DNA of 64,000 nucleotides. It comes from DASUPK01 sp963744105. GTDB taxonomy: Bacteria > Actinomycetota > Thermoleophilia > Solirubrobacterales > 70-9. The stretch covers positions 62,001 to 126,000 of the forward strand of contig CAVUSJ010000002.1 of assembly GCA_963744105.1 (NCBI GenBank). Reading direction: 5' to 3'. The notes below the pieces were generated by a model, which was not told the DNA's origin, did no database searches, and saw only the letters and a program-made list of their open reading frames with translations. Numbering within the stretch: position 1 is the first letter of the stretch; each line of letters begins with the position of its first letter. Made by a program: the position numbers and the translations under genes. Of the stretch, positions 53,411 through 62,637 are shown in pieces.

Positions 53411-53442
53411 TAGCGGCTGTCAACGCTTGGATTGTGGAACGA

Positions 53443-53470
53443 CGAACGGGCCCCTGCCGGGGCCCGTTCG
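53443..53470 (+). terminator. Strong hairpin after the 32-residue peptide gene
   Basis: CGAACGGGCCCC (53443-53454) and GGGGCCCGTTCG (53459-53470) pair perfectly over 12 bases around the loop TGCC. It lies 33 bases after the stop codon. There is no T-run, but the stem is very stable, consistent with an actinobacterial intrinsic terminator that also serves the gene converging from the right. Confidence 0.65.
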
Positions 53471-53532
53471 CGTGGGGGGATCTATGGGGCGCCGAAGGGA
53501 GGCGACGCCGTTTTGTGTTCGGACGAGTCTGG

Positions 53533-54072
53533 TCAGGAGCTGGAGCCGCTCGAGCTGGTGCCCGAGTTGTTGCTCTGATCCTGGTTCTGGTTCTGCTGCT
53601 GGCCCTGGGCCGGCGGTGCTCCGGGCGGGGGGCCGCAGTGGAACGTGGCGATGCCGGGAGGCCCGGCGTTCTGCATGTCGCTCGGGAGCTTGTCCTTGCA
53701 GGCCTCATAGGCCTTCTGGATCTTCTCCCGGTCCGCCGCGCTCGGCGGCTTGGGCGGACCCTGGCTCGGATCCATCTTGCTCGGATCCGGAGGCGCGGGG
53801 GCGCCGTTCTCCGTCATGCACTTCCGGAAGTCCTCCATCTTCTGCCGGTCCGCGGCAGAGAGATTGGGGCGCTGGAACGTCATCACCCCGGGACCTCCGG
53901 GCGGCGGGGCCTGGGCCGTCCCCGTCCCGCTGCCGCTGTTCGAGTTGCCGCTGCCGCTGTCTGCCGCCATCGAGACGGCGGCCACGCCGACCGCGGTGAT
54001 GCATGCCGCCAGCAGGGACAGCCCGAGCGGGCCGAGCCTGATGGTCAGGCCTCTCTTTCTCTTCTCTTCCAT
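53533..54072 (-). CDS. Exported Pro/Gln/Ser-rich small protein
   Basis: ATG 54072 is chosen because AGGAGTGGAG lies just before it; the product has 179 residues. A basic start (MEEKRKRGLTIRLG) is followed by a hydrophobic segment (LGLSLLAACITAVGVAAVSM), a signal peptide or anchor. The mature part is low in complexity at both ends (GSGNSNSGSGTG and a Gln/Asn/Ser tail). The core has two similar helical units with Cys: LSAADRQKMEDFRKCMTENG and PSAADREKIQKAYEACKDKL. The repeated S-A-A-D-R-x-K-x7-C pattern indicates an internal duplication. No known function. Confidence 0.65.
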   Translation of the reverse strand: MEEKRKRGLTIRLGPLGLSLLAACITAVGVAAVSMAADSGSGNSNSGSGTGTAQAPPPGGPGVMTFQRPNLSAADRQKMEDFRKCMTENGAPAPPDPSKMDPSQGPPKPPSAADREKIQKAYEACKDKLPSDMQNAGPPGIATFHCGPPPGAPPAQGQQQNQNQDQSNNSGTSSSGSSS

Positions 54073-54156
54073 CTCCACTCCTGTCCGTCGCTTCCCGGAT
54101 CAACCGGGCTCGGCGACCATCAAGCCAGCCGGGCATGAGAGGAGGCTGAGATCGAG

Positions 54157-55068
54157 CTAAGAAGCGGCCTTAGCCGCCTGGCGCTCCGGCGCGATCCGGA
54201 TCACGTTCCAGGCGAGGCCGAACCGCTCCATCGTGGCGATCAGCAGCGCGGAGGGATCGAGCTCCCAGCGGCGCAGCCCGTGGACCGCCGAGCGCGGGAA
54301 GGCGTGGTGGTTGTGGTGCCAGGACTCGCCGAGGGAGGGGAGGGCGAGCCAGAAGACGTTGGTCGACTGATCGTCGACCTCGAAGCGGCGCGTGCCCAGG
54401 AAGTGGCAGACGGAGTTGACGCTCCAGGTGACGTGGTGGACGAAGAAGACCCGGACGAGGCCGCCCCAGAGCAGCCCGGTCGCGGCCCCGAGGAGCGTGC
54501 CGGTGAGCAGGTAGCCGGCCACGGCCGGGACGGCGAGGCCGAGCATCACCAGGGAGACGAAGCGGCGGTTGATCAGCCGCATGCCCCCGTCCTCGCAGAG
54601 GTCGGGCGCGTACCTCGACCACTCCGCGCGGCCGTGCTCCGAGAGCAGCCAGCCCATGTGGGCGTGCCAGAGGCCGCGGAAGACGCTCATCACGCCCTCG
54701 CCGTGCCCGACGTGGGGGCTGTGCGGGTCGCCCTCGACGTCGGTGTGGGCGTGATGCTTGCGGTGGTCGGCGACCCAGGCGATCACCGGGCCCTGCACTG
54801 CCATCGAGCCGAGGGCCGCGAAGACGTACTCGGTCGGCTTGTGGGTGCGGAAGGAGCGGTGGGTGAGCATGCGGTGGAAGCCGACCGTGATCCCGGCTGC
54901 GGTCAGCACGTACATGACCGCCAGCAGCGCCAGGTCGTGCCAGCCCACCACGCTGCCCCAGAGCAGCACGATCGCCGCAACGGTGGCGGCGAAAGGGACA
55001 ACCATGGCGCCGAGATTGACGATCTTGCTGGCACGCGTCACGTGACCAGCGTAGGCACGGCGCCTCAC
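54157..55068 (-). CDS. Membrane fatty acid (acyl-CoA) desaturase
   Basis: The 303-residue protein has the three histidine boxes of delta-9-type acyl desaturases: HRMLTH (65-70), DHRKHH (101-106) and ESWHHNHHAF near the C-terminus. The di-iron ligand set is completed by residues in VFFVHHVTWSVNSVCHFLG. About four membrane helices lie between the boxes. It introduces a double bond into membrane acyl chains using electrons from a separate reductase. GTG 55068 is the longest start; GTG 55041 (VTRASKI) is an alternative. It is divergent from a PucR-family regulator with an inverted repeat between them. Confidence 0.92.
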   Translation of the reverse strand: MRRRAYAGHVTRASKIVNLGAMVVPFAATVAAIVLLWGSVVGWHDLALLAVMYVLTAAGITVGFHRMLTHRSFRTHKPTEYVFAALGSMAVQGPVIAWVADHRKHHAHTDVEGDPHSPHVGHGEGVMSVFRGLWHAHMGWLLSEHGRAEWSRYAPDLCEDGGMRLINRRFVSLVMLGLAVPAVAGYLLTGTLLGAATGLLWGGLVRVFFVHHVTWSVNSVCHFLGTRRFEVDDQSTNVFWLALPSLGESWHHNHHAFPRSAVHGLRRWELDPSALLIATMERFGLAWNVIRIAPERQAAKAAS

Positions 55069-55070
55069 AA

Positions 55071-55094
55071 AGAGTTAGCCTGAAACCCAACTCT
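55071..55094. promoter_or_regulatory. Inverted repeat between desaturase and pucR-like genes
   Basis: AGAGTT (55071-55076) and AACTCT (55089-55094) are perfect inverted repeats spaced by twelve bases, directly after the desaturase start and about 25 bases before the regulator start. This is a good candidate binding site for the adjacent regulator. Confidence 0.45.
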
Positions 55095-55117
55095 GCCGCT
55101 AAGTTCTTATCAATCAG

Positions 55118-56290
55118 ATGACAAAAACCGCCCCATCCGAACCCTGGCACGCGCTCTCGCCCGCGCTCGCGGATGCGATCGAGCCCGAGCTGCCCAAGGC
55201 GACCGAGGAGATCCTGGACTCGATCGGCCGCGAGGTCCCCGAGTACGCGCGCCCGCTGGAGGGCGCGTTCGGCGTGGCGATCCGCACCGGCGTCAGCGAG
55301 GCGCTCCGCCAGTTCGTCGAGCTGATCCGCGAGCCTGCGTCCGGCCGCGAGCAGGGACGCGACGTATATGTAGGGCTGGGCCGCGCCGAGCACCGCGAGG
55401 GGCGGACGCTCGATGCGCTCCAGTCCGCCTATCGGGTGGGAGCGCGGGTCGCGTGGCGGCGGGTCTCGGCGGCGGCGCGGCGCAAGGGTGCGACACCTGA
55501 GGAGCTCGAGCTGCTCGCCGAGGCGATCTTCGCCTACATCGACGAGCTCTCGGCCGACTCGGTCGAGGGCTACGCGCAGGCCCAGCGCGAGCAGGAGGGC
55601 GAGCGCCAGCGACGCCGGCGCGAGCTGCTCGCCCTGCTGCTGCGAGAGCCTCCGGCGCCCGATGCCGAGGTCCGCGCCGCGGCCGAGGCGGCCGCCTGGC
55701 GGCTGCCGAGGAGCGCCGCGCCGCTCGCCGTGGCGGAGGAGGACCTGGCGCGTGTCGGGCGGCGCCTCCCGGCGGACGCCCTCGTGGCGAGCGTGGGCGG
55801 CATCGGCTGCGCCCTCGTACCGGCGCCGGATCGGAAGGAGCTCGAACGGGCGGCCCAGAACATCGCGGCCGCGCTGGGGCCGGCCGTGCCGCGGGCCGAG
55901 CTGCCCGGCGCCTGGTCGCTCGCCTCGACCGCGCTTCGTGCGGCCCAGACCGGGGCGATCGAGGCAGAAGGGCTGATCGATGCCGACGAGCACCTGCCGG
56001 AGCTGCTCCTGTTCGAGTCCGGCGGCCTCGCCGACCGGCTGGCGGCCAGGCGGCTCGCGCCGCTCGACGACCTCACCCCGGCCGGCCGGGCGCGGATGGA
56101 GGAGACGGCGCTCGCCTACGTCCAGCACGGCGGCAACGCGGCGGCGATGGCTCGCGCGCTCCACCTTCACCCGCAGACGATCCGCTACCGGCTCGGCCGC
56201 CTGCGCGAGCTCTTCGGGGAGACGCTCGAGGATCCGGACGCGCGCTTCGAGCTCGAGCTGGCGCTCAGATCTCAGGCAGCTCGAGGCTGA
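55118..56290 (+). CDS. PucR/CdaR-family transcriptional regulator
   Basis: The 390-residue protein has an N-terminal helical sensor domain (EILDSIGREVPEYARPLEGA and FAYIDELSADSVEGYAQAQR). A divergent GGDEF-like middle domain follows (ALVPAPDRKELERAAQNIAA), then a C-terminal helix-turn-helix of the HTH_30 type: VQHGGNAAAMARALHLHPQTI and RYRLGRLRELFGETLEDPDA. This is the PucR/FasR layout. Divergent placement beside a desaturase suggests that it controls membrane lipid unsaturation. No ribosome site is seen before the ATG, and an AT-rich stretch (TAAGTTCTTAT) lies close, so a short leader is likely. Its end overlaps the converging histidine kinase gene. Confidence 0.87.
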   Translation: MTKTAPSEPWHALSPALADAIEPELPKATEEILDSIGREVPEYARPLEGAFGVAIRTGVSEALRQFVELIREPASGREQGRDVYVGLGRAEHREGRTLDALQSAYRVGARVAWRRVSAAARRKGATPEELELLAEAIFAYIDELSADSVEGYAQAQREQEGERQRRRRELLALLLREPPAPDAEVRAAAEAAAWRLPRSAAPLAVAEEDLARVGRRLPADALVASVGGIGCALVPAPDRKELERAAQNIAAALGPAVPRAELPGAWSLASTALRAAQTGAIEAEGLIDADEHLPELLLFESGGLADRLAARRLAPLDDLTPAGRARMEETALAYVQHGGNAAAMARALHLHPQTIRYRLGRLRELFGETLEDPDARFELELALRSQAARG

Positions 56291-57702
56291 CGACCGCGCC
56301 GCCGTCCTCGGCGTTCGAGGCCCGGGCGCTGCCGTCGTGCTCGTCGGCCACGCGCTGCACGATCGCCAGCCCGAGGCCCGAGCCCGGGCTTGCCGCGAGC
56401 CTCGTCGGCGCGCCAGAAGCGGTCGAAGACCTTGTCGAGGTCGCCGGCCGGGAAGCCCGGGCCGTGATCGCGGACCGTGACCCGGCCGTCGCCGACCCTC
56501 ACCTCGATCTTCCCGCCGGCCGGGCTCCACTTGCAGGCGTTGTCGAGCATGTTCGAGATCGCCCGGCCGAGCCGCTGCGCGTCCGCGTGGACCAGCGAGG
56601 GGTGGAGGTCCTCGACGAACTCCATGTCGCGGGCGCGGCGCTGGGCGCGCTCGATCGCGTCGCGCGTGAGCTCGTCGAGCGCCACGTCCTGCCGCGCGAT
56701 CGCGTCCTGACCCGGGGCGCGCGCGAGCTCCACGACGTCGCCGACCAGCTCGGTCATCTCCTCCAGCTCCTGGGTGATGTCCGCGACCAGGCGCCTGCGC
56801 TCCTCGGGGTCGAGGTTCTCGGTGCGGCCGAGCGTCTCGATGTTGGTCCGCAGCGTGGCAAGGGGGGTGCGCAGCTCGTGCGACGCGTCGGCGACCAGCC
56901 GGCGCTGGGCCCCCTCCGAGCGCTCGAGCGCGGCGAGCATCTCGTTGAAGCTCGCAGCGAGGCGGCCGAGCTCGTCGTCGCCGCGCACCTCGATCCGGTG
57001 GGTGAGGTCGTGGGTCCGGGCGACCTCCTCGGCGGCGTCGGAGACGTCGCCCGCGGGAGCGAGCGCCGTGCGCGCGACGACCGGGCCGAGCCCGGCCGCG
57101 AGCGCGATTCCGCCGGCGCTCACGGCCGCCAGGATGATGATCAGCGTGTTGAGGGTGTGATTGGTGTCCGCGAGCGAGCGCGCCACCTGGATCGCCCCGC
57201 CGGCCGGCAGCGGCTGCGTCAGCACCCGCAGGTCAGTCCCCTTCACCGAGACGTCACTGAACTGCGCGCTCCCGCCGTTGGTGGCGAGCTGCCGGTCGGC
57301 GCTCGTGACCGGCAGCCGGTACTGCGAGTCCGGATCGGTGACCACAGCGCCGTTCGGCCCGATCACCTGGGCGAGGGCGGGCGCGGCGCCCGGGCCCGGC
57401 GGCGGTACGGCCTGCTGGAGGAAGACGCGGTTGCCGCTCTCCTTGCCCCGTTGCTTCGGCGGCGGGGGCGGCGGCGCGCCCGTCCCGATGCTCACCGGGC
57501 CCTGCGCCGACCCGGAGAAGACCGGGCCGCCTCCGATCTGCCCGGCGCGCTGGGTGACGACGTCCGCCTGGTGGCGCAGGTCGTTGTCGATGTCGCCGCG
57601 CAGCCGGTCGCGGACCAGCACGTAGACGAGTGCCGACGCCAGCAGCACCGTGATCGCCACGGCGAGCGCGGAGAGCAGGGCGAGCCGGCGGCGCAGGCTC
57701 AC
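56265..57702 (-). CDS. MprB-like sensor histidine kinase, frameshifted near the 3' end
   Basis: GTG 57702 overlaps the regulator stop (GTGA). The protein has a first helix (LALLSALAVAITVLLASALV), an extracytoplasmic sensor rich in Pro/Gly, a second helix (LNTLIIILAAVSAGGIALAA), HAMP, the H-box VADASHELRTPLATLRTN, the N-box NMLDNACKWSPAGG and G1 VRDHGPGFPAGDLDKVFDRF. After RFWRADEA the original frame loses meaning. The neighbouring frame gives the missing G2 box, ASPGSGLGLAIVQRVADEHD, and a normal end (VVSLELPEI) at 56265. One indel near 56400 explains this. If the shift were real the kinase would lack its ATP lid end. Confidence 0.82.
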
Positions 57703-58373
57703 TTCTCGCGCAGCGAGTACCCGACCCCGCGGACCGTCTGGATCAGCCGCGGCTCGCCGCCCTCCTCGGTCTTGCGGCGCAGGTAGCCGACGTAGACCTC
57801 GAGCGAGTTCGAGCGCGGCCCGAAGTCGTAGCCCCAGACCGCCTCGAAGAGCTGGGAGCGGGTGAGCGCAATGCGCGGGTTGCGCATCAGGTGCTCGAGC
57901 AGGGCGAACTCGGTCTTGGTCAGCTCGACGGGACGGTCACCGCGCATCACCTCGCGCGTCGCCGGGTCGAGGGTGAGATCGGCATAGGTCAGGACCTCCG
58001 ACGGCTCGCCGTTGGTCCGGCGCAGGAGCGCCCGCAGTCGCGCGAGCAGCTCCTCCAGCGCGAACGGCTTGACGACGTAGTCGTCCGCACCGGCGTCGAG
58101 GCCGTCGACCCGGTCCTGCACCGCGTCGCGAGCGGTCAGCATCAGGACCGGCGTTCGGTCACCGCGGGCGCGCAGCTCCCGGCAGACCTCGAGCCCGTCG
58201 CGCTTCGGCATCAGCACGTCGAGGACGATCGCGTCCAGCGGCAAGCCCGTGCCGACGGAGCCGAGCGCCTCCTCGCCGTCGGCGGCGAGGTCGACCTCGT
58301 ATCCGTCCAGCTTCAGCGCCCGCTCGAGGGCCCGGCGGAGCTGCGGCTCGTCGTCTACGACCAGGACGCGCAC
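57699..58373 (-). CDS. MprA-like OmpR-family response regulator
   Basis: This 224-residue regulator has a receiver domain with VLVVDDEPQLRRALERALKL, the phospho-Asp in AIVLDVLMPKRDGLEV, the Thr in MLTARDAV and the Lys in YVVKPFALEEL. The winged helix follows: ELTKTEFALLEHLMRNPRIA and EAVWGYDFGPRSNSLEVYVG. The sequence is close to MprA/TcrX-type regulators. It is paired by overlap with the histidine kinase downstream. A lipoprotein gene 48 bp upstream on the same strand may be part of the unit. Confidence 0.92.
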   Translation of the reverse strand: MRVLVVDDEPQLRRALERALKLDGYEVDLAADGEEALGSVGTGLPLDAIVLDVLMPKRDGLEVCRELRARGDRTPVLMLTARDAVQDRVDGLDAGADDYVVKPFALEELLARLRALLRRTNGEPSEVLTYADLTLDPATREVMRGDRPVELTKTEFALLEHLMRNPRIALTRSQLFEAVWGYDFGPRSNSLEVYVGYLRRKTEEGGEPRLIQTVRGVGYSLREK

Positions 58374-58421
58374 GAGCCCATGCTGCCGGGATCGCCTAAG
58401 AAATGCCTGAGAACGGGCTCG

Positions 58422-59141
58422 CTACTTCGCGCACGCCTGGATCTTCGAGACGTCGGTCCCGGCCTGCTGGATGCACTGGGCGATCTCGGCCGGCGTCTTG
58501 CCGCTCGGGGTGGTGATGCCGCCGCTCGCCTCGGTCGAGGACGTGCCGCTCGTGGAGGCGCCGCTGGTGGAGGTCCCGCTCGAGCCCGACCCGGCGATGT
58601 CGCCCAGCGGCGAGGTCACGCTCGACCCGTCCGGCTCGGCGTTGTAGACCAGGCCGGTGCGGCCGCCGCCCTCGGCGTTGATCGTCCACTTGAGCTGGCC
58701 GTCGACGGCGCTCTTCTCGAGTGTCATCACGGTCACCTTCAGGTCGTTGACGCCCGCCTGCTGCTTGACGCCCGAGACGATCTTGTCGATCGCCGCCGGG
58801 TCGATCTCGGAGAAGGGGAAGTCCTGGCCCTCCAGCGACCCCGGGCCGATCACGTCGACCTTCTCGTCGTGGAGGGCGCCGCCGGTGTAGACGAAGCCGG
58901 TCGCCTGCTCGCCGTTGCGGAGCTTGAAGTCCGCGCCGCCCTCGGTGATCTGGACCTGGAGCGCCTGCGCGTTGTCGCCCGCCTTGCCCTTGACCGCGTC
59001 GAGGGCCTTCTGGAAGCCGGCGGTGGTGAAGAGGTCGGAGTTGCCGTTGGTCGAGACGTTGCTGCCGCCGCTGCCACCGCAGGCCGCCAGCGCCATCGCG
59101 CTCAGGGCAGCGCCGAAGATCAGTCCCCACTTTGCCTTCAC
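58422..59141 (-). CDS. Lipoprotein of unknown function
   Basis: The GTG start at 59141 gives 239 residues with a lipoprotein signal ending in the lipobox LAAC (Cys near residue 20). The mature chain has two related beta-rich parts: ALQVQITEGGADFKLRNGEQ and LKVTVMTLEKSAVDGQLKWT. A Ser/Thr/Gly-rich linker follows, and then a short C-terminal unit with two Cys (IAQCIQQAGTDVSKIQACAK). The repeat suggests a duplicated PepSY-like or lipid-binding fold, but I cannot assign it. It lies just upstream of the two-component pair and could be an input lipoprotein for the kinase. Confidence 0.65.
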   Translation of the reverse strand: MKAKWGLIFGAALSAMALAACGGSGGSNVSTNGNSDLFTTAGFQKALDAVKGKAGDNAQALQVQITEGGADFKLRNGEQATGFVYTGGALHDEKVDVIGPGSLEGQDFPFSEIDPAAIDKIVSGVKQQAGVNDLKVTVMTLEKSAVDGQLKWTINAEGGGRTGLVYNAEPDGSSVTSPLGDIAGSGSSGTSTSGASTSGTSSTEASGGITTPSGKTPAEIAQCIQQAGTDVSKIQACAK

Positions 59142-59181
59142 CGGTTCCTCCTCCGTGACGAAACGAGTCGAGTCAGTCGAG

Positions 59182-59706
59182 TCAGAAGAGCCTATAGCTG
59201 GCTCTCGACAGGAAGAAGCCGTGGCCGGAGTCGGCGTTACGGCAGGTGATTCCCACGGTGCGGCTCAGGCAGTAGATCGGCCCGCGCCGGGCGGCGTGCC
59301 CGTATCCGAGCAGTCCGGGGCCGCCCAGTGTGGTGTCGCCGGCGCAGACGAACGAGGCGCGGTGGGCGCCGACTGCGACGCCTCCGCCCCAGTCGACCCC
59401 GGCCTTGATGCAGTACTGCGGCTCGGGCGGCGGGGACCAGTCGTGCTCGCGGATGTCGCAGCGCACCGAGTGACGGTCCAGGTAGCAGCCGATGTTGTGG
59501 CTCGGCGTCTCGAAGTAGTGGGGTCCCTGGTTGCCCGCGGGAACGGGCGCCGACCGCTGGACGGTGACCGTGTTCCCCTGCGCGGTGGTCGTGGTCAGGC
59601 TCTGCGTCTGGGCCTGCGTCTGGGTCTCCGTGACCGTCTTGCTGCCGCCGCCGCAGCCGGCGATGGCCAGGGCGAGCAGCGCGGCTGCGCAGGCGAGACG
59701 AGGCAT
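59182..59706 (-). CDS. Lipoprotein with DUF6636-like domain
   Basis: From ATG 59706 there are 174 residues. The signal peptide ends in the lipobox IAGC. A Thr/Gln-rich linker (KTVTETQTQAQTQSLTTTT) leads to a domain with FETPSHNIGCYLD, VRCDIREHDW, PQYCIKAGVDWGG, CAGDTTLGGPGLLGYGHAA, YCLSRTVGITCRN and GHGFFLSRASYRLF. This cysteine pattern and the ending match the actinobacterial secreted family I recall as DUF6636. Its function is unknown; three disulfides are likely. It is divergent from the two-helix membrane protein that follows. Confidence 0.72.
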   Translation of the reverse strand: MPRLACAAALLALAIAGCGGGSKTVTETQTQAQTQSLTTTTAQGNTVTVQRSAPVPAGNQGPHYFETPSHNIGCYLDRHSVRCDIREHDWSPPPEPQYCIKAGVDWGGGVAVGAHRASFVCAGDTTLGGPGLLGYGHAARRGPIYCLSRTVGITCRNADSGHGFFLSRASYRLF

Positions 59707-59785
59707 GTCCGCGACCCTATATCCCCGACCCGGACATCGGTCGAGAAATCGCGCCCAGGGCTCGAATAGGGGTCCATTTCTGCCG

Positions 59786-60418
59786 ATGGGCAGGGAAGAG
59801 ATGCGCTGGCTCAAGAACATCATCGTGGCCGGCCTGCTGCTCGCCGCGGCCGCCGTGACCTTGGGGACGCTCTTCAGCGACCACTCGGCCGAGTACGGAG
59901 AGGTGGGGCTGCCCTCGGGCGGGATGATCCACCTCCCGAGCGGGACCGTGACGGTCTACCTCGGCACCTCCGGCGAGTCGCCCGATGGGGCGGCGCCGGG
60001 CACCCGGGGCCTCGCCTTCCAGGTGTTCCCGGCCGCCGGCGGCGATGCCCTGCCGATGAGCTCCGCCGGTGGGTCGATCTCAGCCGAGGGCACGCAGCGC
60101 AGCGAGGTGATCGGTGAGCACGGCGCGATCGCGAAGGTCGACGTCGCGGATGCCGGCGAGTACCGCGTGGAGGCGAGCAGCGACGTTCAGCCGGGGTTGG
60201 CTTCTCTCAAGTTCGGGACGAACCCGGCAACCGCGCTCGCCGCGAAGTGGAAGCTGCTCGCCGGTCTCGTCGCCGGCGCGTTCCTCGTCGCCCTGATCCC
60301 GGTGCCGCGGCGCAAGAAGCGCTGGCAGGACGATCCGGAGACGCCCGGCGCTGCGGAGACGTCGGAGACGCCTAGCGACTGGACCTCGTCGACGCCCCGC
60401 GCCCCGTACGTGGGCTAG
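59786..60418 (+). CDS. Bitopic membrane protein of unknown function
   Basis: The start is ATG 59786, or ATG 59801 with GGGAAGAG just before it. An N-terminal helix (IIVAGLLLAAAAVTLGTLF) is followed by an extracytoplasmic beta-rich domain of about 130 residues (GGMIHLPSGTVTVYLGTSG, KVDVADAGEYRVEASSDVQP). A second helix (LLAGLVAGAFLVALIPV) and a basic then Thr/Ser-rich cytoplasmic tail end the protein. The EYRVEASSD strand looks like an Ig-like fold. No family is recognised. Its 3' end overlaps the end of the convergent transglutaminase gene by 47 bases. Confidence 0.65.
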   Translation: MGREEMRWLKNIIVAGLLLAAAAVTLGTLFSDHSAEYGEVGLPSGGMIHLPSGTVTVYLGTSGESPDGAAPGTRGLAFQVFPAAGGDALPMSSAGGSISAEGTQRSEVIGEHGAIAKVDVADAGEYRVEASSDVQPGLASLKFGTNPATALAAKWKLLAGLVAGAFLVALIPVPRRKKRWQDDPETPGAAETSETPSDWTSSTPRAPYVG

Positions 60419-62637
60419 GCCCGCCGGGCGGGATCGCGAGCAGCACCCGCAGCAGCCGGCGGCGGCCGGCCGCTCTCGCCAGCGCGCGGCGGAGCGCTCG
60501 GCGTTCACCAACGCCCGGCGGCCCGAGCCCGGCCGCCCGTAGCGCTCGTCCCTGAGCCGCGCCGGCGTAGCGGGCGGCGTCGGTCCCGGCCAGGCCGTCG
60601 AGCACGCCCTCCGCCCGGAGCAGCGTGGCCCCCGGAGGCAGCGGTGACCCGATCCGCTCGAGCGCCCGGTCGAGCTCGGCGAGCTCGGCCGCCGCGAGGC
60701 GATCGGGGTCGAGGCGGTCGCGGCGCCAGCGCCGCCATCCGTACAAGAGCAACGCGGCCAGGACGGTCGCGCCGCCCGCCGCGCCGAGCGGCAGCCACAC
60801 CTCGGGGTCAGACCCCTTAACACTTGGCCCGCCGGTCCCGGTGGGAGAGCGCTTGTGCAGCGCAACGGAGCCGCTCGGCGAGTCCGGGAAGGCGGGACCC
60901 GTGCTCTTCTGCGCCGGGGTGGGGGACTTGGTCACACCGAGGGCGTTGTCGTCGAGCTGCGTGGCGGCCGGCGCGGCGCCGGGCGTGGGGTCGAAGGTGA
61001 CCCAGCCGATCGAGGGGAAGAAGACCTCGACCCAGTCGTGCGCGTCGGTGTCGTCGACCAGGAAGTTGTTGCGCTCTGGGTCCCGGCCGCCCGGCGCGAA
61101 GCCGGACGCGACGCGGCTGGGGATGCCGAGCATCCGCAGCATCAGCGCCATCGTCCCCGAGAACTGCTGGCAGTAGCCCGCGTGGTCCTGGGAGATGAAG
61201 GCGGGGAGGGGATAGGCGTGGCCGGGAACGTTCTGGCGATAGTTGAAGTGGGTGCGGAGGTAGAGGTCGACGCGGTGGACGGCGTCGAAGGGATCCCGGA
61301 CGCCCGCGGCGAGCTTCCTGGCGATCGCGTACATGCCGGCGTACGGGGTGCCGCTCACGCGCGCGCCGATCGCGGGCGGTCCCGAGCGGCCCCAGAGCGG
61401 CGCCACCACCGTGTGCGCCCCGCCGGGCGCGAGCGAGAAGGTCGTGTAGCTCCGCGCCGTGTCCGGGTACCTGGTCCCGGCCGAGCGCATCACGCTGGCG
61501 CTCGGCTGCGGGTCGTAGATCAGCGCGGTGTACTCGCTGCCCGGATTGAGCTGGTGGCGCATCTCCCAGACTGCGTCCGTGGTGGGACGGGCGGAGGCGC
61601 CGCGCAGCGAGAGGATCGTGCCGGCGCCGATCGCGAAGTCGCTGTTCAGCCCGCGGTCGACGATGTTGATCCGGTCGACGTACTCCGGGTCTGGGCGAGG
61701 CGGCACCGCCTTCGGGTGGAACTTGAGGGGCTCGCCGAGTGCGGGCTGGCCGCCGGCCACCGAGGAGCGGAGCCAGCGGGTGCCGTCGAACGTGTTGAGG
61801 TTCGTCGCCTTCCAGTAGTGCGTGTGCTCGCTCGAGACCTGCAGGAGCTGGGTGCCCTTCTGCGGCCAGTCGAGCGGGCCGTAGGTCTGGTCCCAGGCGA
61901 AGCTCTGGCCGTTCGCGCTCAGCAGATCCCAGTGGCGGTAGTCGAGCAGCCCGCGCCCTGTGTCCAGCGCCGCCGCCGCCGGCAGGGCGACGAGCGCCGT
62001 GGCCCCGACTGCGATCGCGGCCGCCGTCCGGCGGGTGGTGGAGACGCCGGGGAGCCAGAGCCAGGCGCAGACCAGCACGAGCAGCAGCGCGCCGCCGGCG
62101 AGCTGTCGCGACGGCTGGGCCCAGGCGACCGCAATGAAGTAAAGGCCGACAAGCAGCACCAGCGCGGCGATCCGCCCGGCCGCCCGGCGGCGCGTCGGCC
62201 AGAAGGCGACGAACGCGGCGATCCCAGCGAGCAGCGGCGCGGCGAGCAGGATCACCAGACGCGTCCAGTGATCGGCGCCGGAATAGGGGACCGGCACGTC
62301 GCCGACGCCGTTCAGGCTGCGGCTGATGTTGTGGCCGAGCTCGTCCCAGTGGCCGGGCTCCAGCAGCCGGGCCGGGAGCCCGACGACGACCATCCCGGCC
62401 AGCAGCACGGCGAGGGTCGCGGCCGCGGCCGAGCGCCCAGCGGAGCCCGCGCGGCTCGAGCCGGGCGATCCCGGCGAGGAGCGCCCCGGCCCCGGTCGCG
62501 AGCAGCACGGCGACGAGCACCCGCCCGGCCGGCGGATGGTTCACCAGGCTCGCCCACTGCACCCCGGCGAGGGCCGCGAGGGCGGCGAAGCAGGCGAGCT
62601 CGACCCGCCGGGAGCGGTCGAGCGCCAGGGGGTTCAC
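60372..62637 (-). CDS. TgpA-like membrane transglutaminase, frameshifted near the 5' end
   Basis: The N-terminal frame from GTG 62637 reads ALDRSRRVELACFAALAALA and GARLEPRGLRW-like helices to about 62435. A neighbouring frame then continues TLAVLLAGMVVVGLPARLLE through about five more helices. The large extracytoplasmic domain holds the transglutaminase core with Cys in HAGYCQQFSGTMALMLRMLG, His in TDAHDWVEVFFPSIGW and Asp in VTFDPTPGAAP. A last helix (LGAAGGATVLAALLLYGWRR) precedes a cytoplasmic DUF4129-like tail (LDPDRLAAAELAELDRALE). One indel restores the full protein of about 750 residues. It is coupled to DUF58 and MoxR genes, the usual TgpA neighbourhood. Confidence 0.82.

Noticed and set aside
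54170..56530. A 786-codon minus-strand open frame spanning the desaturase and the pucR-like gene
   Set aside because: Its composition is an antisense or off-frame shadow. The desaturase and PucR frames have clear conserved motifs.
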